DNA from: Gemmatimonadota bacterium | GTDB taxonomy: Bacteria; Gemmatimonadota; Gemmatimonadetes; Longimicrobiales; RSA9 | Length of the DNA stretch: 5,784 nucleotides | NCBI GenBank assembly: GCA_016207445.1 | Contig: JACQPS010000302.1 | Coordinates: forward strand, 1 to 5,784 | Reading direction: 5' to 3' | Shown here: positions 1-5,784 of the stretch, one piece after another | Layout of the letters: each line of letters begins with the position of its first letter | Position numbering within the stretch: position 1 is the stretch's first letter | Position numbers and translations under genes: made by a program | The notes under the pieces: model-generated | What the model was told of the DNA's origin: nothing | Databases searched by the model: none | What the model saw: the letters and a program-made list of their open reading frames with translations, nothing else

Positions 1-1
1 G

Positions 2-3000
2 GACCAGACTTCGCCGTTCCTGGTGCGCGACCAGAACGGCACGGGCACCAGCTTCCGGCTCTACCGGGTGCCGCTGCGCGGCTCGGGCTTCGAGGCGGTG
101 AACTTCGCGAACGACGGCACCTGGCGCTACATGAAACACCTGCGCATGACCATCGCCGGGACGCCGCAGGCGCAGGACACGCTCATCCTCGCGCGCATGC
201 GCATCGTCGGCTCGCGCTGGACCAAGCGCGCAACCCATGGCATCCTGCGCGGCCTCGCCGGCGAATCCGAGGGGAGCGCGGCCGGCTTCAAGGTAGGCCC
301 GGTCAGCCGGCTCACGGATGGCGGCGCCTATTCCTCGCCGCCGGGTGTGGGGGACCAGCTCCAGGATCCGACCGCGAGTTTCGGGACGGGCGGCGTCGTC
401 TTCAACGAGAAATCGGTGCGGCTGAGCTACGAGGGGCTCGCCCCCGGCGACCGGGCGGAGACCTACTTCCGCTATCCGCAGCAGCCCAGGAACTTCCTGA
501 GCTACCGCAGCCTGCGTCTGTGGATCGTGCCGCGCGCGGGGAATTGGGGACCGCAGGGCGATCAGCGCCTCCTGGTGAAGGTCGGAACCGACGCGAAGAA
601 CTTTTACCTGTATCAGACCAGGCTGCGCCCCGCCGCGGATGGCGCCGGCGTGCGGGAGGAAGACTGGCTCCCGGAAGCGGGGCTGGACTTCGAGCGCTGG
701 TTCGAGCTCAAGGCGAAGGCCGAGCAGCGTTTCATCACGGAGGGCAAGCCCGCGAACGGCCTGCTCGAGGAATGGAGCGAGGACAGCACCTACGCGGTGG
801 TGCTGGAGGATCGCGCCCGCGCACCCAATCTGGCCGCCGTGCGCGAGCTGTCCTTCGCGGTCTACAACGCGGGCGGGACGCCCGCCACGGGCGAGGTCTG
901 GATCGACGACCTGCGCCTGGGCGCGGCGCTGACCGATGCCGGCTTCGCCGGCGAGCTGAATCTCGACGTCCGCGCCGCCGGCTTCCTGACGGCATCGGTC
1001 GGGTATGCGAGCCGCGGCGCACTCTTCCGCCAGCTCAACCAGGAGGCGGACTACCAGCGCACGGGTGACCTGCGCCTGTCCGGCACGGTGCAACTCGGTC
1101 AATTCGCGCCCACGGCGTGGGGTCTCGAGCTGCCGGTCACGGTGTCGCACACGCGCACGGGGCTGGAGCCCAGCTTCCTGCAGCAGAGCGACGTGCGCGC
1201 GGACCAGCTCGAGGGGTTGCGCGAGACGGGCTCCGAGGCGACGCGCGTGTCGCTGTCGCTGCGCAAGGCCACGCCCACACCCAACCGGTGGCTCAGCCTG
1301 CTGGTGGACGGGGCCGCCCTCCGCGTGGGGTACAGCACGGCGTCGTCCACGGCGATCACCTCCAGGTCGGAGGCCGAGGGCCTGGACGGCACCCTGAGCT
1401 ACGGCCGACAGCTCGAGGCGCGCACCTTCGACGTGACGCCCGGCTTCCTCGAAACCGTGCTGCGCTGGATCATCCCCAAGCCGCTGGAGGAGACGGAGCT
1501 GTTCCGGCGGGTGACGGGCGCCCGGCTGCGCTGGAGCCCCGAGAGCTTGTCGCTCGCGAGCACGTACTTTCACCAGGACAGCCGCGCGTTCCGCTACGAG
1601 AAGATCCTGGCGGTGCCCGGTGACTCGGCGGTGCGCGCGACGGAGTCGCCGCGCGAAGGGCTGGAGAACCAGGCGCGCGTCGGGTTCCGGCCGTTCCAGT
1701 CGCTGCAGGCGGATCTGAGCGTGAGCAGCAGCCGCAACCTGCTCGAGCCGGAGCGGGCGACGCTGCAGGCCCGGGAGCGGCAGGCGATCTCGGGTGCGCG
1801 CGCCGAGCTGGCCGGCATCGACATCGGCTGGGAGACGAACCGGTCGATGAACGCTCAGGTGAGCTTCCGGCCCGAGCTCAGCAGCTGGCTCCGTCCCGGC
1901 TTCACCTATTCCGCCCAGTTCAGCACCGAGCGCACACCGTCCTACTACGAGCTGACGGTCCAGGATGGAGACACGATGGCGGTGATGCAGCGGGGCTTCC
2001 AGTCCGGCCGGCAGACGTCGCGGTCCGTGCTGCTGGAGCCGGCCGGCCTCCTGCAGGCTACGCTCGGCCGGCCGACCAGCTGGCTCGAGCGCACGGTGCT
2101 GCGGCTGGGAGGCAGGCTGCTGCCGATCGATCTGGGCTGGACCGCCGCGGTCAACTCCAAGTTCGAGCGCGAGACCTTCGCGCCGCCGTTCGGCTATCAG
2201 CTCGGGCTGGGCGGGTTCGGCGATTTCCGTCTGATCGGCCGGGACACTGCCGTGAACGCGCTCGAGCGCAGCGACTTCCGCGCACGCTCCGGCGTGCGGC
2301 TCCCGCTGAAGACGGAGCTCCAGCTCGCGTACACACGCGCCGAGTCCCGGGCCATCGACCTGCGCGGCGGACAGCGCAACGAGAATCAGCGGGGCTGGCC
2401 GGACCTGCGTTTCACCTGGAACGATATCCCGGTTCCTGCGACGCTGCGGCCCGTCATCGGCCGTGCGACCATCACCGCCGGCTACCAGCACCGGAGCGGG
2501 ATCTCCGTGTTCGGCGAGGCCGGCGCCTTCGAGCGCATCTGCGGCGAGGCCGGCGCCGGCGTGGAGCGGCGGCAGTGCCGGGGCAACGAGGAGACGAGCA
2601 TCCCGCTCGGGTTGAACCTGAGCCTGGGCCAGGGCATCAGCGCCGCCTATACCGGCAGCTTCACGAGCGGGACGAGCAACGACAACACCGGGGCGGCGGA
2701 GAACGGGGGGCGCAGCCACGCGGTTCAGCTCGTCGGCAGCTTCATGGTGCCGGGGGGCCTGGCGCAGACGTTGCCGCAGCCGATCCAGGCATCGCTCCGC
2801 TACGGCTACACGTCCCAGTTCCAGTGCCGCGAGCGCAATACGGCCGCGGCAGACTGCACGCCGTTCACGGACGTGCTCAGCCGGAGCTTCCACCTCACGC
2901 TGGACACCGTGCTCTCGCAGCTCAACCTCGGCCTGCAGATGAGCTACACGGACCGCCAGAGCTTCGTGGGCACGCGCACCGGCTCCAGCCAGTTCCAGCT

Positions 3001-3058
3001 CGGCCTGTTCGGGCAGTTCAACTTCGCGACCGGGATGCTTCCGGGCGGGGGACGGTGA
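2..3058 (+). CDS. sprA: SprA/Sov-family outer-membrane translocon protein of type IX secretion (5'-truncated)
   Basis: The frame is open from base 2, so the GTG at 23 is an internal codon and the gene begins outside the window; 1018 C-terminal residues are visible. SprA is the giant outer-membrane beta-barrel through which T9SS cargo leaves the periplasm, and it is needed for gliding in Bacteroidetes. Family hallmarks seen here: a PPGV motif (338-349) followed by NEKSV and a GLAPGD stretch (404 onward), a segment of the LRLWIVP type, then VWIDDLRL (896-919), which corresponds to the VWVNELRL signature of Bacteroidetes SprA. After it comes a segment resembling the family's 'G-F-x-P-x-x-x-G-x-x-x-P' stretch (LGQFAPTAWGLELP). 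The rest alternates polar and hydrophobic residues with many aromatic strand ends, as in a beta-barrel, closing with FQLGLFGQFNF. Only four cysteines occur, all near the C-terminus (codons at 2540, 2576, 2825, 2855). Full-length homologues exceed 2000 residues, so roughly the second half is present. The stop overlaps the next gene's start. Family assignment is firm; secretion or gliding in this organism is inferred. Confidence 0.88.
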   Translation, partial: DQTSPFLVRDQNGTGTSFRLYRVPLRGSGFEAVNFANDGTWRYMKHLRMTIAGTPQAQDTLILARMRIVGSRWTKRATHGILRGLAGESEGSAAGFKVGPVSRLTDGGAYSSPPGVGDQLQDPTASFGTGGVVFNEKSVRLSYEGLAPGDRAETYFRYPQQPRNFLSYRSLRLWIVPRAGNWGPQGDQRLLVKVGTDAKNFYLYQTRLRPAADGAGVREEDWLPEAGLDFERWFELKAKAEQRFITEGKPANGLLEEWSEDSTYAVVLEDRARAPNLAAVRELSFAVYNAGGTPATGEVWIDDLRLGAALTDAGFAGELNLDVRAAGFLTASVGYASRGALFRQLNQEADYQRTGDLRLSGTVQLGQFAPTAWGLELPVTVSHTRTGLEPSFLQQSDVRADQLEGLRETGSEATRVSLSLRKATPTPNRWLSLLVDGAALRVGYSTASSTAITSRSEAEGLDGTLSYGRQLEARTFDVTPGFLETVLRWIIPKPLEETELFRRVTGARLRWSPESLSLASTYFHQDSRAFRYEKILAVPGDSAVRATESPREGLENQARVGFRPFQSLQADLSVSSSRNLLEPERATLQARERQAISGARAELAGIDIGWETNRSMNAQVSFRPELSSWLRPGFTYSAQFSTERTPSYYELTVQDGDTMAVMQRGFQSGRQTSRSVLLEPAGLLQATLGRPTSWLERTVLRLGGRLLPIDLGWTAAVNSKFERETFAPPFGYQLGLGGFGDFRLIGRDTAVNALERSDFRARSGVRLPLKTELQLAYTRAESRAIDLRGGQRNENQRGWPDLRFTWNDIPVPATLRPVIGRATITAGYQHRSGISVFGEAGAFERICGEAGAGVERRQCRGNEETSIPLGLNLSLGQGISAAYTGSFTSGTSNDNTGAAENGGRSHAVQLVGSFMVPGGLAQTLPQPIQASLRYGYTSQFQCRERNTAAADCTPFTDVLSRSFHLTLDTVLSQLNLGLQMSYTDRQSFVGTRTGSSQFQLGLFGQFNFATGMLPGGGR
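2512..2557 (+). repeat. 16-bp direct repeat inside sprA, in-frame 10-codon period
   Basis: CGGCGAGGCCGGCGCC occurs at 2512-2527 and again at 2542-2557, exactly 30 bases apart. It encodes GEAGA twice (FGEAGAFERI then CGEAGAGVER). It probably records a small in-frame duplication in a loop of the barrel, since the second copy carries the first cysteine of the protein's C-terminal part. No function is implied. Confidence 0.6.
3047..3058 (+). promoter_or_regulatory. Stop-start overlap (GTGA) coupling sprA to the M28 gene
   Basis: The sequence GTGA at 3055-3058 contains both the GTG start of the downstream gene and the TGA stop of sprA. A purine run GGGGGA (3047-3052) lies directly upstream and may serve as a ribosome-binding site, although its spacing is short. 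Such overlaps usually mean translational coupling, so the two products are probably made in linked amounts. Confidence 0.7.
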
Positions 3059-3993
3059 GGAGCGCGGGCGCCGCGGTCCTGGCCCTCGTCGCCTGCGTAT
3101 CCTCCGGCTGCCGCGCAGAGGGAGACCGCGCGCAGCCCGCCGCGGCCGCCGCCGTCGCGCCGCCGTTCGACGCGCAGCGCGCCTACGAGCTGCTGGCGCA
3201 GCAGGTGGGCTTCGGCCCGCGCGCGCCGGGCAGCCCCGGCCATGCGCGCCAGCTCGAGTGGATGCTCCAGCACCTGCGCGCTCGCGCCGACACAGTCGAG
3301 GTGCAGGCGTTCCGGCACGCGACGTCTCGCGGCGACACGCTGCGCCTGTCCAACGTGTTCGCGCGCTTCCGCCCCGAAATCGCCGATCGCATCCTGCTGG
3401 TCGCGCACTGGGACACGCGTCCCACCGCCGATCAGGAGAGCGACCCCGCGCGCCAGCAGCAGCCGATCCTGGGCGCCAACGACGGCGCCAGCGGCGTCGC
3501 CGTCCTGCTCGAGCTGGCCCATGTCCTTTCCGACCATTCCCCGCCCATCGGCGTCGACCTACTGTTCGCGGATGGCGAGGACTACGCGCCGGGCGAGATG
3601 TTTCTCGGCTCGGAGTACTTCGCGGCAAACCTGCCGGCCGGCTATCGTCCGCTCTACGCCATCGTGGTCGACATGGTGGCCGACCAGGACCCGCGCTACC
3701 CGGTCGAGGGATACTCCCAGCAGTACGCGCCCGAAGTCGTCGAGCGCGTCTGGCGGCTCGCGCAGGAGCTCGGCCAGGGCGCGTATTTCCCCCGCGCCGC
3801 CGGCGGCGCGATCGACGACGACCACATGTCGCTCAACCGCGCCGGCATCCACGCGATCGACATCATCGACTTCGAGTACGGCCCGGCGCACCGCTACTGG
3901 CACACCCTCGACGACAACCTCACGCACACCGCGCCAGCGGGGCTCGGCGTGGTGGGGACCGTGCTGGCGGAGCTGATCTATCGCGGGGGCTGA
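3055..3993 (+). CDS. M28-fold zinc lipoprotein, glutaminyl-peptide cyclase-like
   Basis: A 312-residue exported protein. The start is GTG 3055, because it overlaps the sprA stop and gives a proper signal: Arg2, a hydrophobic AAVLALVA run and a lipobox LVAC (Cys14), with Cys19 (SSGC) as an alternative. An Ala/Pro-rich linker leads into an M28 domain from about residue 40. Metal and catalytic positions visible: HxD (His118, Asp120), GANDGASG (Asp143), DGED (Glu175 general base, Asp176 ligand), VVDM (Asp206), DDDH (Asp255/256, His257) and WHTLDDN (His283). The DDH and WHT-x-DDN motifs closely match animal glutaminyl cyclase (DDHIPF, WHTMDDN), whose zinc ligands are Asp, Glu and His; here the Glu ligand is Asp. 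Glutaminyl cyclase turns an N-terminal Gln into pyroglutamate, whereas M28 aminopeptidases remove N-terminal residues. The fold is secure; cyclase activity is a reasonable inference but aminopeptidase remains possible. It presumably acts in the periplasm, anchored by lipid, next to the SprA secretion pore. Confidence 0.87.
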   Translation: MRSAGAAVLALVACVSSGCRAEGDRAQPAAAAAVAPPFDAQRAYELLAQQVGFGPRAPGSPGHARQLEWMLQHLRARADTVEVQAFRHATSRGDTLRLSNVFARFRPEIADRILLVAHWDTRPTADQESDPARQQQPILGANDGASGVAVLLELAHVLSDHSPPIGVDLLFADGEDYAPGEMFLGSEYFAANLPAGYRPLYAIVVDMVADQDPRYPVEGYSQQYAPEVVERVWRLAQELGQGAYFPRAAGGAIDDDHMSLNRAGIHAIDIIDFEYGPAHRYWHTLDDNLTHTAPAGLGVVGTVLAELIYRGG

Positions 3994-4019
3994 TCGTTTC
4001 CGGGCTCCGACAGCCGTGC

Positions 4020-4043
4020 TCACCGCAGAGGCGCAGAGAACGC
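4020..4043 (+). repeat. Left inverted repeat of the GxxExxY unit
   Basis: TCACCGCAGAGGCGC (4020-4034) is a perfect 15-bp inverted match to 4267-4281. Extending inward to 4043 gives 21 of 24 matches with the reverse complement of 4258-4281. It lies 26 bases after the M28 stop codon. Translated, it gives the nonsense peptide LTAEAQR, which lengthens the reading frame in front of the comEA-like gene artificially. Confidence 0.8.
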
Positions 4044-4056
4044 CGAGCAGCCCAGA

Positions 4057-4181
4057 ATGGACGAGAATGTGGTCTCCGGGCGCGTCATCGGCGCCGCCAT
4101 CGAAGTCCACCGGGAGCTCGGCCCTTCAACGTGCCGCTTCTCACGCATGGGATTCGGCGCATCGTTCACAAACTCTATTGA
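4057..4181 (+). pseudogene. Internally deleted, frameshifted GxxExxY-family gene remnant
   Basis: From ATG 4057 the frame reads MDENVVSGRVIGAAIEVHRE then LGP, the typical N-terminus of GxxExxY proteins (a PD-(D/E)XK nuclease-like family of about 125 residues). From base 4125, in another frame, it reads FNVPLLTHGIRRIVHKLY and stops at 4179-4181, which is the typical C-terminus of the same family. The middle, about 80 residues including the name-giving G-x-x-E-x-x-Y motif and the presumed nuclease core, is missing, and the join is out of frame. If translated from 4057, the first frame would run to TAG 4213-4215 and give a 52-residue product whose second half is unrelated to the family. Function of the intact family is poorly established. 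This copy should be inactive; identification rests on recognising both ends in the right order and spacing. Confidence 0.8.
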
Positions 4182-4257
4182 ACGGCGCGGTTTTCGACGC
4201 GACGAAGCGATCTAGCACTGAGAAGCAAACGAAAGAAAAACTCTACGTCCTCTCTCT

Positions 4258-4281
4258 GCGCTCTTCGCGCCTCTGCGGTGA
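4258..4281 (-). repeat. Right inverted repeat of the GxxExxY unit
   Basis: GCGCCTCTGCGGTGA (4267-4281) is the exact reverse complement of 4020-4034, and the imperfect match continues inward to 4258 (three mismatches in 24). Its outer end lies only 16 bases before the ATG of the comEA-like gene, so that gene's leader is made largely of element-derived sequence. Confidence 0.8.
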
Positions 4282-4297
4282 AAAAAGTGTTAACGGG

Positions 4298-5014
4298 ATG
4301 AATCTTTCCAACGACGAACGCCGCGCCATCGGCTTCCTCGCGCTGCTTCTGACGCTCGCGGCGGCGGCAAGGCTCCTGCACCGTGACGGGCCGATCGTCG
4401 CCGAAGGCGAGGAGCTCGATCTCGCCGCCCTGGAACGGGCCAGCCAGGCAGCGCTGGCCGAGGCCGAGCGGCGACGCCGGCCGCTCGCGCCCGCGGAAAA
4501 GATCCCGATCAACACGGCACCGGCGGAAGAGCTCGAGCGCCTGCCGCGCGTGGGACCCTCGCTGGCCCGGCGCATCGTGGCGGAGCGGGAGCGCGCGGGG
4601 GCGTTCGCCGGACCGGCGGACCTCGCTCGCGTCCCCGGAGTGGGAGAGCGCTCGATCGAACGGCTCGCGCCGCACCTGAGCTTCGAGCCGGGTCCGACCG
4701 GTCGTGCGGCCAGCACGATTTCGCTCCCCCCGAATGCCGTGCTCCTGGAAGGCCGGTCTTCCGCGCACCGAGCGGCGCCGGCCGGGGATCAACCATGGGA
4801 GAGGGGGGACCAGCCAGTCTCCCCGGGGCTCGACCTCAACCGCGCCACGGCCGAGGAGCTGGAGCGCCTCCCCGGCATCGGCCCGGTGCTGGCGCGACGG
4901 ATCGTTGCGCACCGGGACTCGGCCGGCCCATTCCGCGAACCCGCCGATCTGGACCGGGTCCCGGGGATCGGGCCGGCGCTCCTGGCCAGGCTCGCTCCGT
5001 ACCTGCGTCCTTGA
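4298..5014 (+). CDS. ComEA-like membrane-anchored protein with two helix-hairpin-helix domains
   Basis: A 238-residue protein. ATG 4298 is preferred because it starts just before a hydrophobic segment (residues about 11-26, IGFLALLLTLAAAARLL) that would anchor it in the inner membrane with the rest outside. The frame is open further upstream, but that part is repeat-derived. An Ala/Glu/Arg-rich stretch (about 38-62) is probably helical. Two ComEA-type domains follow, residues 71-127 and 180-236, aligning without gaps at 37 of 57 identical positions, joined by a Pro/Gly-rich linker of about 52 residues. Each holds two hairpins (LERLPRVGPSLARRIV and RVPGVGERSIERL in the first; LERLPGIGPVLARRIV and RVPGIGPALLARL in the second). 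ComEA binds incoming DNA in natural transformation; the usual protein has one such domain. pilB downstream supports a pilus-linked DNA-uptake role, though the family also includes proteins of unproven function. No good ribosome-binding site is visible; AACGGG abuts the ATG. Confidence 0.85.
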   Translation: MNLSNDERRAIGFLALLLTLAAAARLLHRDGPIVAEGEELDLAALERASQAALAEAERRRRPLAPAEKIPINTAPAEELERLPRVGPSLARRIVAERERAGAFAGPADLARVPGVGERSIERLAPHLSFEPGPTGRAASTISLPPNAVLLEGRSSAHRAAPAGDQPWERGDQPVSPGLDLNRATAEELERLPGIGPVLARRIVAHRDSAGPFREPADLDRVPGIGPALLARLAPYLRP

Positions 5015-5047
5015 CCGGCCCCGCCGGCGGGTCTAACTTGCTATCAT
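5011..5047 (+). promoter_or_regulatory. Candidate sigma-70-type promoter for pilB
   Basis: TTGACC (5011-5016), overlapping the stop codon of the comEA-like gene, is separated by 17 bases from TAACTT (5034-5039), a fair -35/-10 pair. An alternative is the extended -10 TGCTATCAT (5039-5047). A perfect 12-bp palindrome CCCGCCGGCGGG (5020-5031) sits in the spacer of the first candidate; it could be an operator, a weak hairpin, or chance in GC-rich DNA. Either promoter would give a leader of roughly 35-45 bases before the pilB start. Confidence 0.35.
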
Positions 5048-5087
5048 CTCTCCCTGTATCCCTAGTTCCGGGAAAGCTCAAGCAGAC

Positions 5088-5784
5088 ATGGCGACCGCGA
5101 CAACCGCTGCCTCCGAGCGAATCGGCGATCTGCTGGTTCGCGAGGGATTGATTTCCCAGGACCAGCTCAAGAAGGCGTTGGAGGACGCGCAATCCAGCGG
5201 GACCCGGGTCGGCTTCTCGCTGATCAAGCTCGGGTTCATCGCCGAAGAGGACCTGACGCGCACGCTCGCGCGCCAGTACCGGGTCCCGGCCGTGGACCTG
5301 AACCGCGTCACCATCGACCCGAAGATCATCGACCTCGTCAAGGGCGAGCACGCCCTGAAATACCAGGTGCTGCCGCTCCGGCGCGTCGGCCGCACGCTCA
5401 CCGTGGCGATGGCGAATCCCGCCGACGCACGCGCGATCGACGACCTGAAGTTCCTCACCCGCCACGATATCGAGCCGGTGGTCGTCGGCGAGTACACCCT
5501 CAAGAAGCACCTGGAGAAATACTACGAGACGGCCGACGAGCGCATTGCCGAGCTGCTGCAGGAGGTGGGTGCCGATTCGGACGAGGTCGAGGTCGTCCAG
5601 GAGCAGGAAGAGGAAGTCAGCGTCGCCGCGCTCCAGGCGCAGGTCGGCGAGGCTCCGATCGTCAAGCTGGTCAACGGCATCCTCACGGACGCCGTACTGC
5701 GCGGCGCCTCCGACATTCACATCGAGCCCTTCGAGAAGGAGCTCCGCGTCCGCTACCGCATCGACGGCTCGCTGCAGGAGATCA
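5088..5784 (+). CDS. pilB: Type IV pilus assembly ATPase PilB (3'-truncated)
   Basis: 232 codons are visible from ATG 5088; the frame runs off the window, so no stop is seen. PilB is the cytoplasmic hexameric ATPase that drives pilus extension (GspE/PilB family). Residues 11-63 form an MshEN-type domain of two 24-residue motifs (R-h-G-x-x-L-h-x-x-G-h-I...): RIGDLLVREGLI and RVGFSLIKLGFI. The second ends in the expected Gln63, while the first has Ala34 at that place with Gln one residue later. MshEN domains of this type bind cyclic di-GMP in some homologues. An acidic linker (about 158-177) leads to the N-terminal part of the ATPase module (APIVKLVNGIL, ASDIHIEP, VRYRIDG). Walker A and later motifs lie beyond the edge. 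GGGAAAG (5070-5076), 11 bases before the ATG, may be the ribosome-binding site. Position after a ComEA-like gene fits a pilus/DNA-uptake locus. GspE or MshE are the alternatives, but PilB is the best fit. Confidence 0.88.
   Translation, partial: MATATTAASERIGDLLVREGLISQDQLKKALEDAQSSGTRVGFSLIKLGFIAEEDLTRTLARQYRVPAVDLNRVTIDPKIIDLVKGEHALKYQVLPLRRVGRTLTVAMANPADARAIDDLKFLTRHDIEPVVVGEYTLKKHLEKYYETADERIAELLQEVGADSDEVEVVQEQEEEVSVAALQAQVGEAPIVKLVNGILTDAVLRGASDIHIEPFEKELRVRYRIDGSLQEI

Larger units (their letters stand above)
4020..4281. mobile_element. Candidate MITE-like unit bounded by inverted repeats, carrying a GxxExxY remnant
   Basis: This 262-bp stretch nearly fills the 304-bp gap between the M28 gene and the comEA-like gene. 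Its ends are imperfect 24-bp inverted repeats, and a decayed GxxExxY-family gene lies inside, so the whole looks like one inserted unit. The right part (about 4205-4260) is AT-richer and polypurine/polypyrimidine-biased, unlike the flanking genes. I see no transposase and no clear target-site duplication. I recall, without being able to check it here, that similar CACCGCAGAGGCGCAGAG-type sequences often accompany GxxExxY genes in other genomes. Calling the unit mobile is inference; the repeats and the remnant are seen directly. Confidence 0.45.

Noticed and set aside
23..25. GTG 23 as the start of sprA
   Set aside because: The frame is open to the left edge with protein-like sequence, there is no ribosome-binding site, and SprA homologues are far longer.
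2575..3054. In-frame upstream extension of the M28 gene inside sprA
   Set aside because: It is low-complexity His/Arg/Gly-rich text read out of frame from sprA; the GTG at 3055 gives a lipoprotein signal and a typical stop-start overlap.
3258..4181. Open frame overlapping the M28 gene and ending in the GxxExxY C-terminus
   Set aside because: The part inside the M28 gene is a shadow frame; just the last ~18 codons are meaningful and they belong to the decayed GxxExxY gene.
4016..4297. A 94-codon upstream extension of the comEA-like gene starting at GTG 4016
   Set aside because: The extension translates the inverted repeats and the GxxExxY remnant, has no protein-like character, and the ATG at 4298 directly precedes a normal membrane anchor.
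4178..4297. Promoter for the comEA-like gene starting with TTGAAC at 4178
   Set aside because: No -10-like hexamer occurs at an acceptable distance; the nearest TCTAGC is 27 bases away.
5020..5033. Rho-independent terminator after the comEA-like gene
   Set aside because: The GC-rich palindrome is not followed by a T-run (TCTAACTT follows), and it allows almost no loop if fully paired.
4836..5720. Long reverse-strand open frame opposite the comEA-like gene and pilB (294 codons), plus another at 4175-4912
   Set aside because: Both lie opposite clearly identified genes and have Arg/Asp/Leu-rich composition typical of the antisense of GC-rich coding DNA; no domain is recognisable.

Overview
The window is dense, GC-rich coding DNA read entirely from the + strand. 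A SprA-type outer-membrane protein of the type IX secretion family occurs together with a double-domain ComEA-like protein and a type IV pilus ATPase. High GC, SprA outside a typical low-GC Bacteroidetes context, and the style of the proteins point to a Gemmatimonadota-like member of the FCB group. This is an inference from protein features, not a database result.

Layout. Bases 2-3058 are the C-terminal ~1018 residues of a SprA (Sov) homologue whose start lies upstream of the window. Its stop codon overlaps the GTG start (3055) of a 312-residue lipoprotein of the M28 zinc hydrolase fold. The active-site sequences of that protein look more like glutaminyl-peptide cyclase than ordinary aminopeptidase. 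Bases 3994-4297 hold no intact gene. They contain a short unit (about 4020-4281) bounded by imperfect 24-bp inverted repeats, enclosing the wreck of a GxxExxY-family gene that kept only its first ~23 and last ~18 codons, in different frames. Next comes a membrane-anchored ComEA-like protein (4298-5014) with two copies of the helix-hairpin-helix DNA-binding domain. A 73-bp gap with a plausible promoter leads to pilB (5088 onward), which runs off the right edge after its MshEN domain and the beginning of the ATPase module.

How the genes may work together. The sprA/M28 pair is translationally coupled and fits a secretion pairing: SprA is the T9SS translocon pore, and in Bacteroidetes many exported proteins carry N-terminal pyroglutamate made by a periplasmic glutaminyl cyclase. 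The comEA-like/pilB pair fits type IV pilus and DNA-uptake functions. The GxxExxY remnant separates the two pairs and looks like an insertion at an operon boundary. The most notable points are the QC-like lipoprotein coupled to sprA, the inverted-repeat-bounded GxxExxY remnant, and the duplicated DNA-binding domain in the ComEA-like protein.
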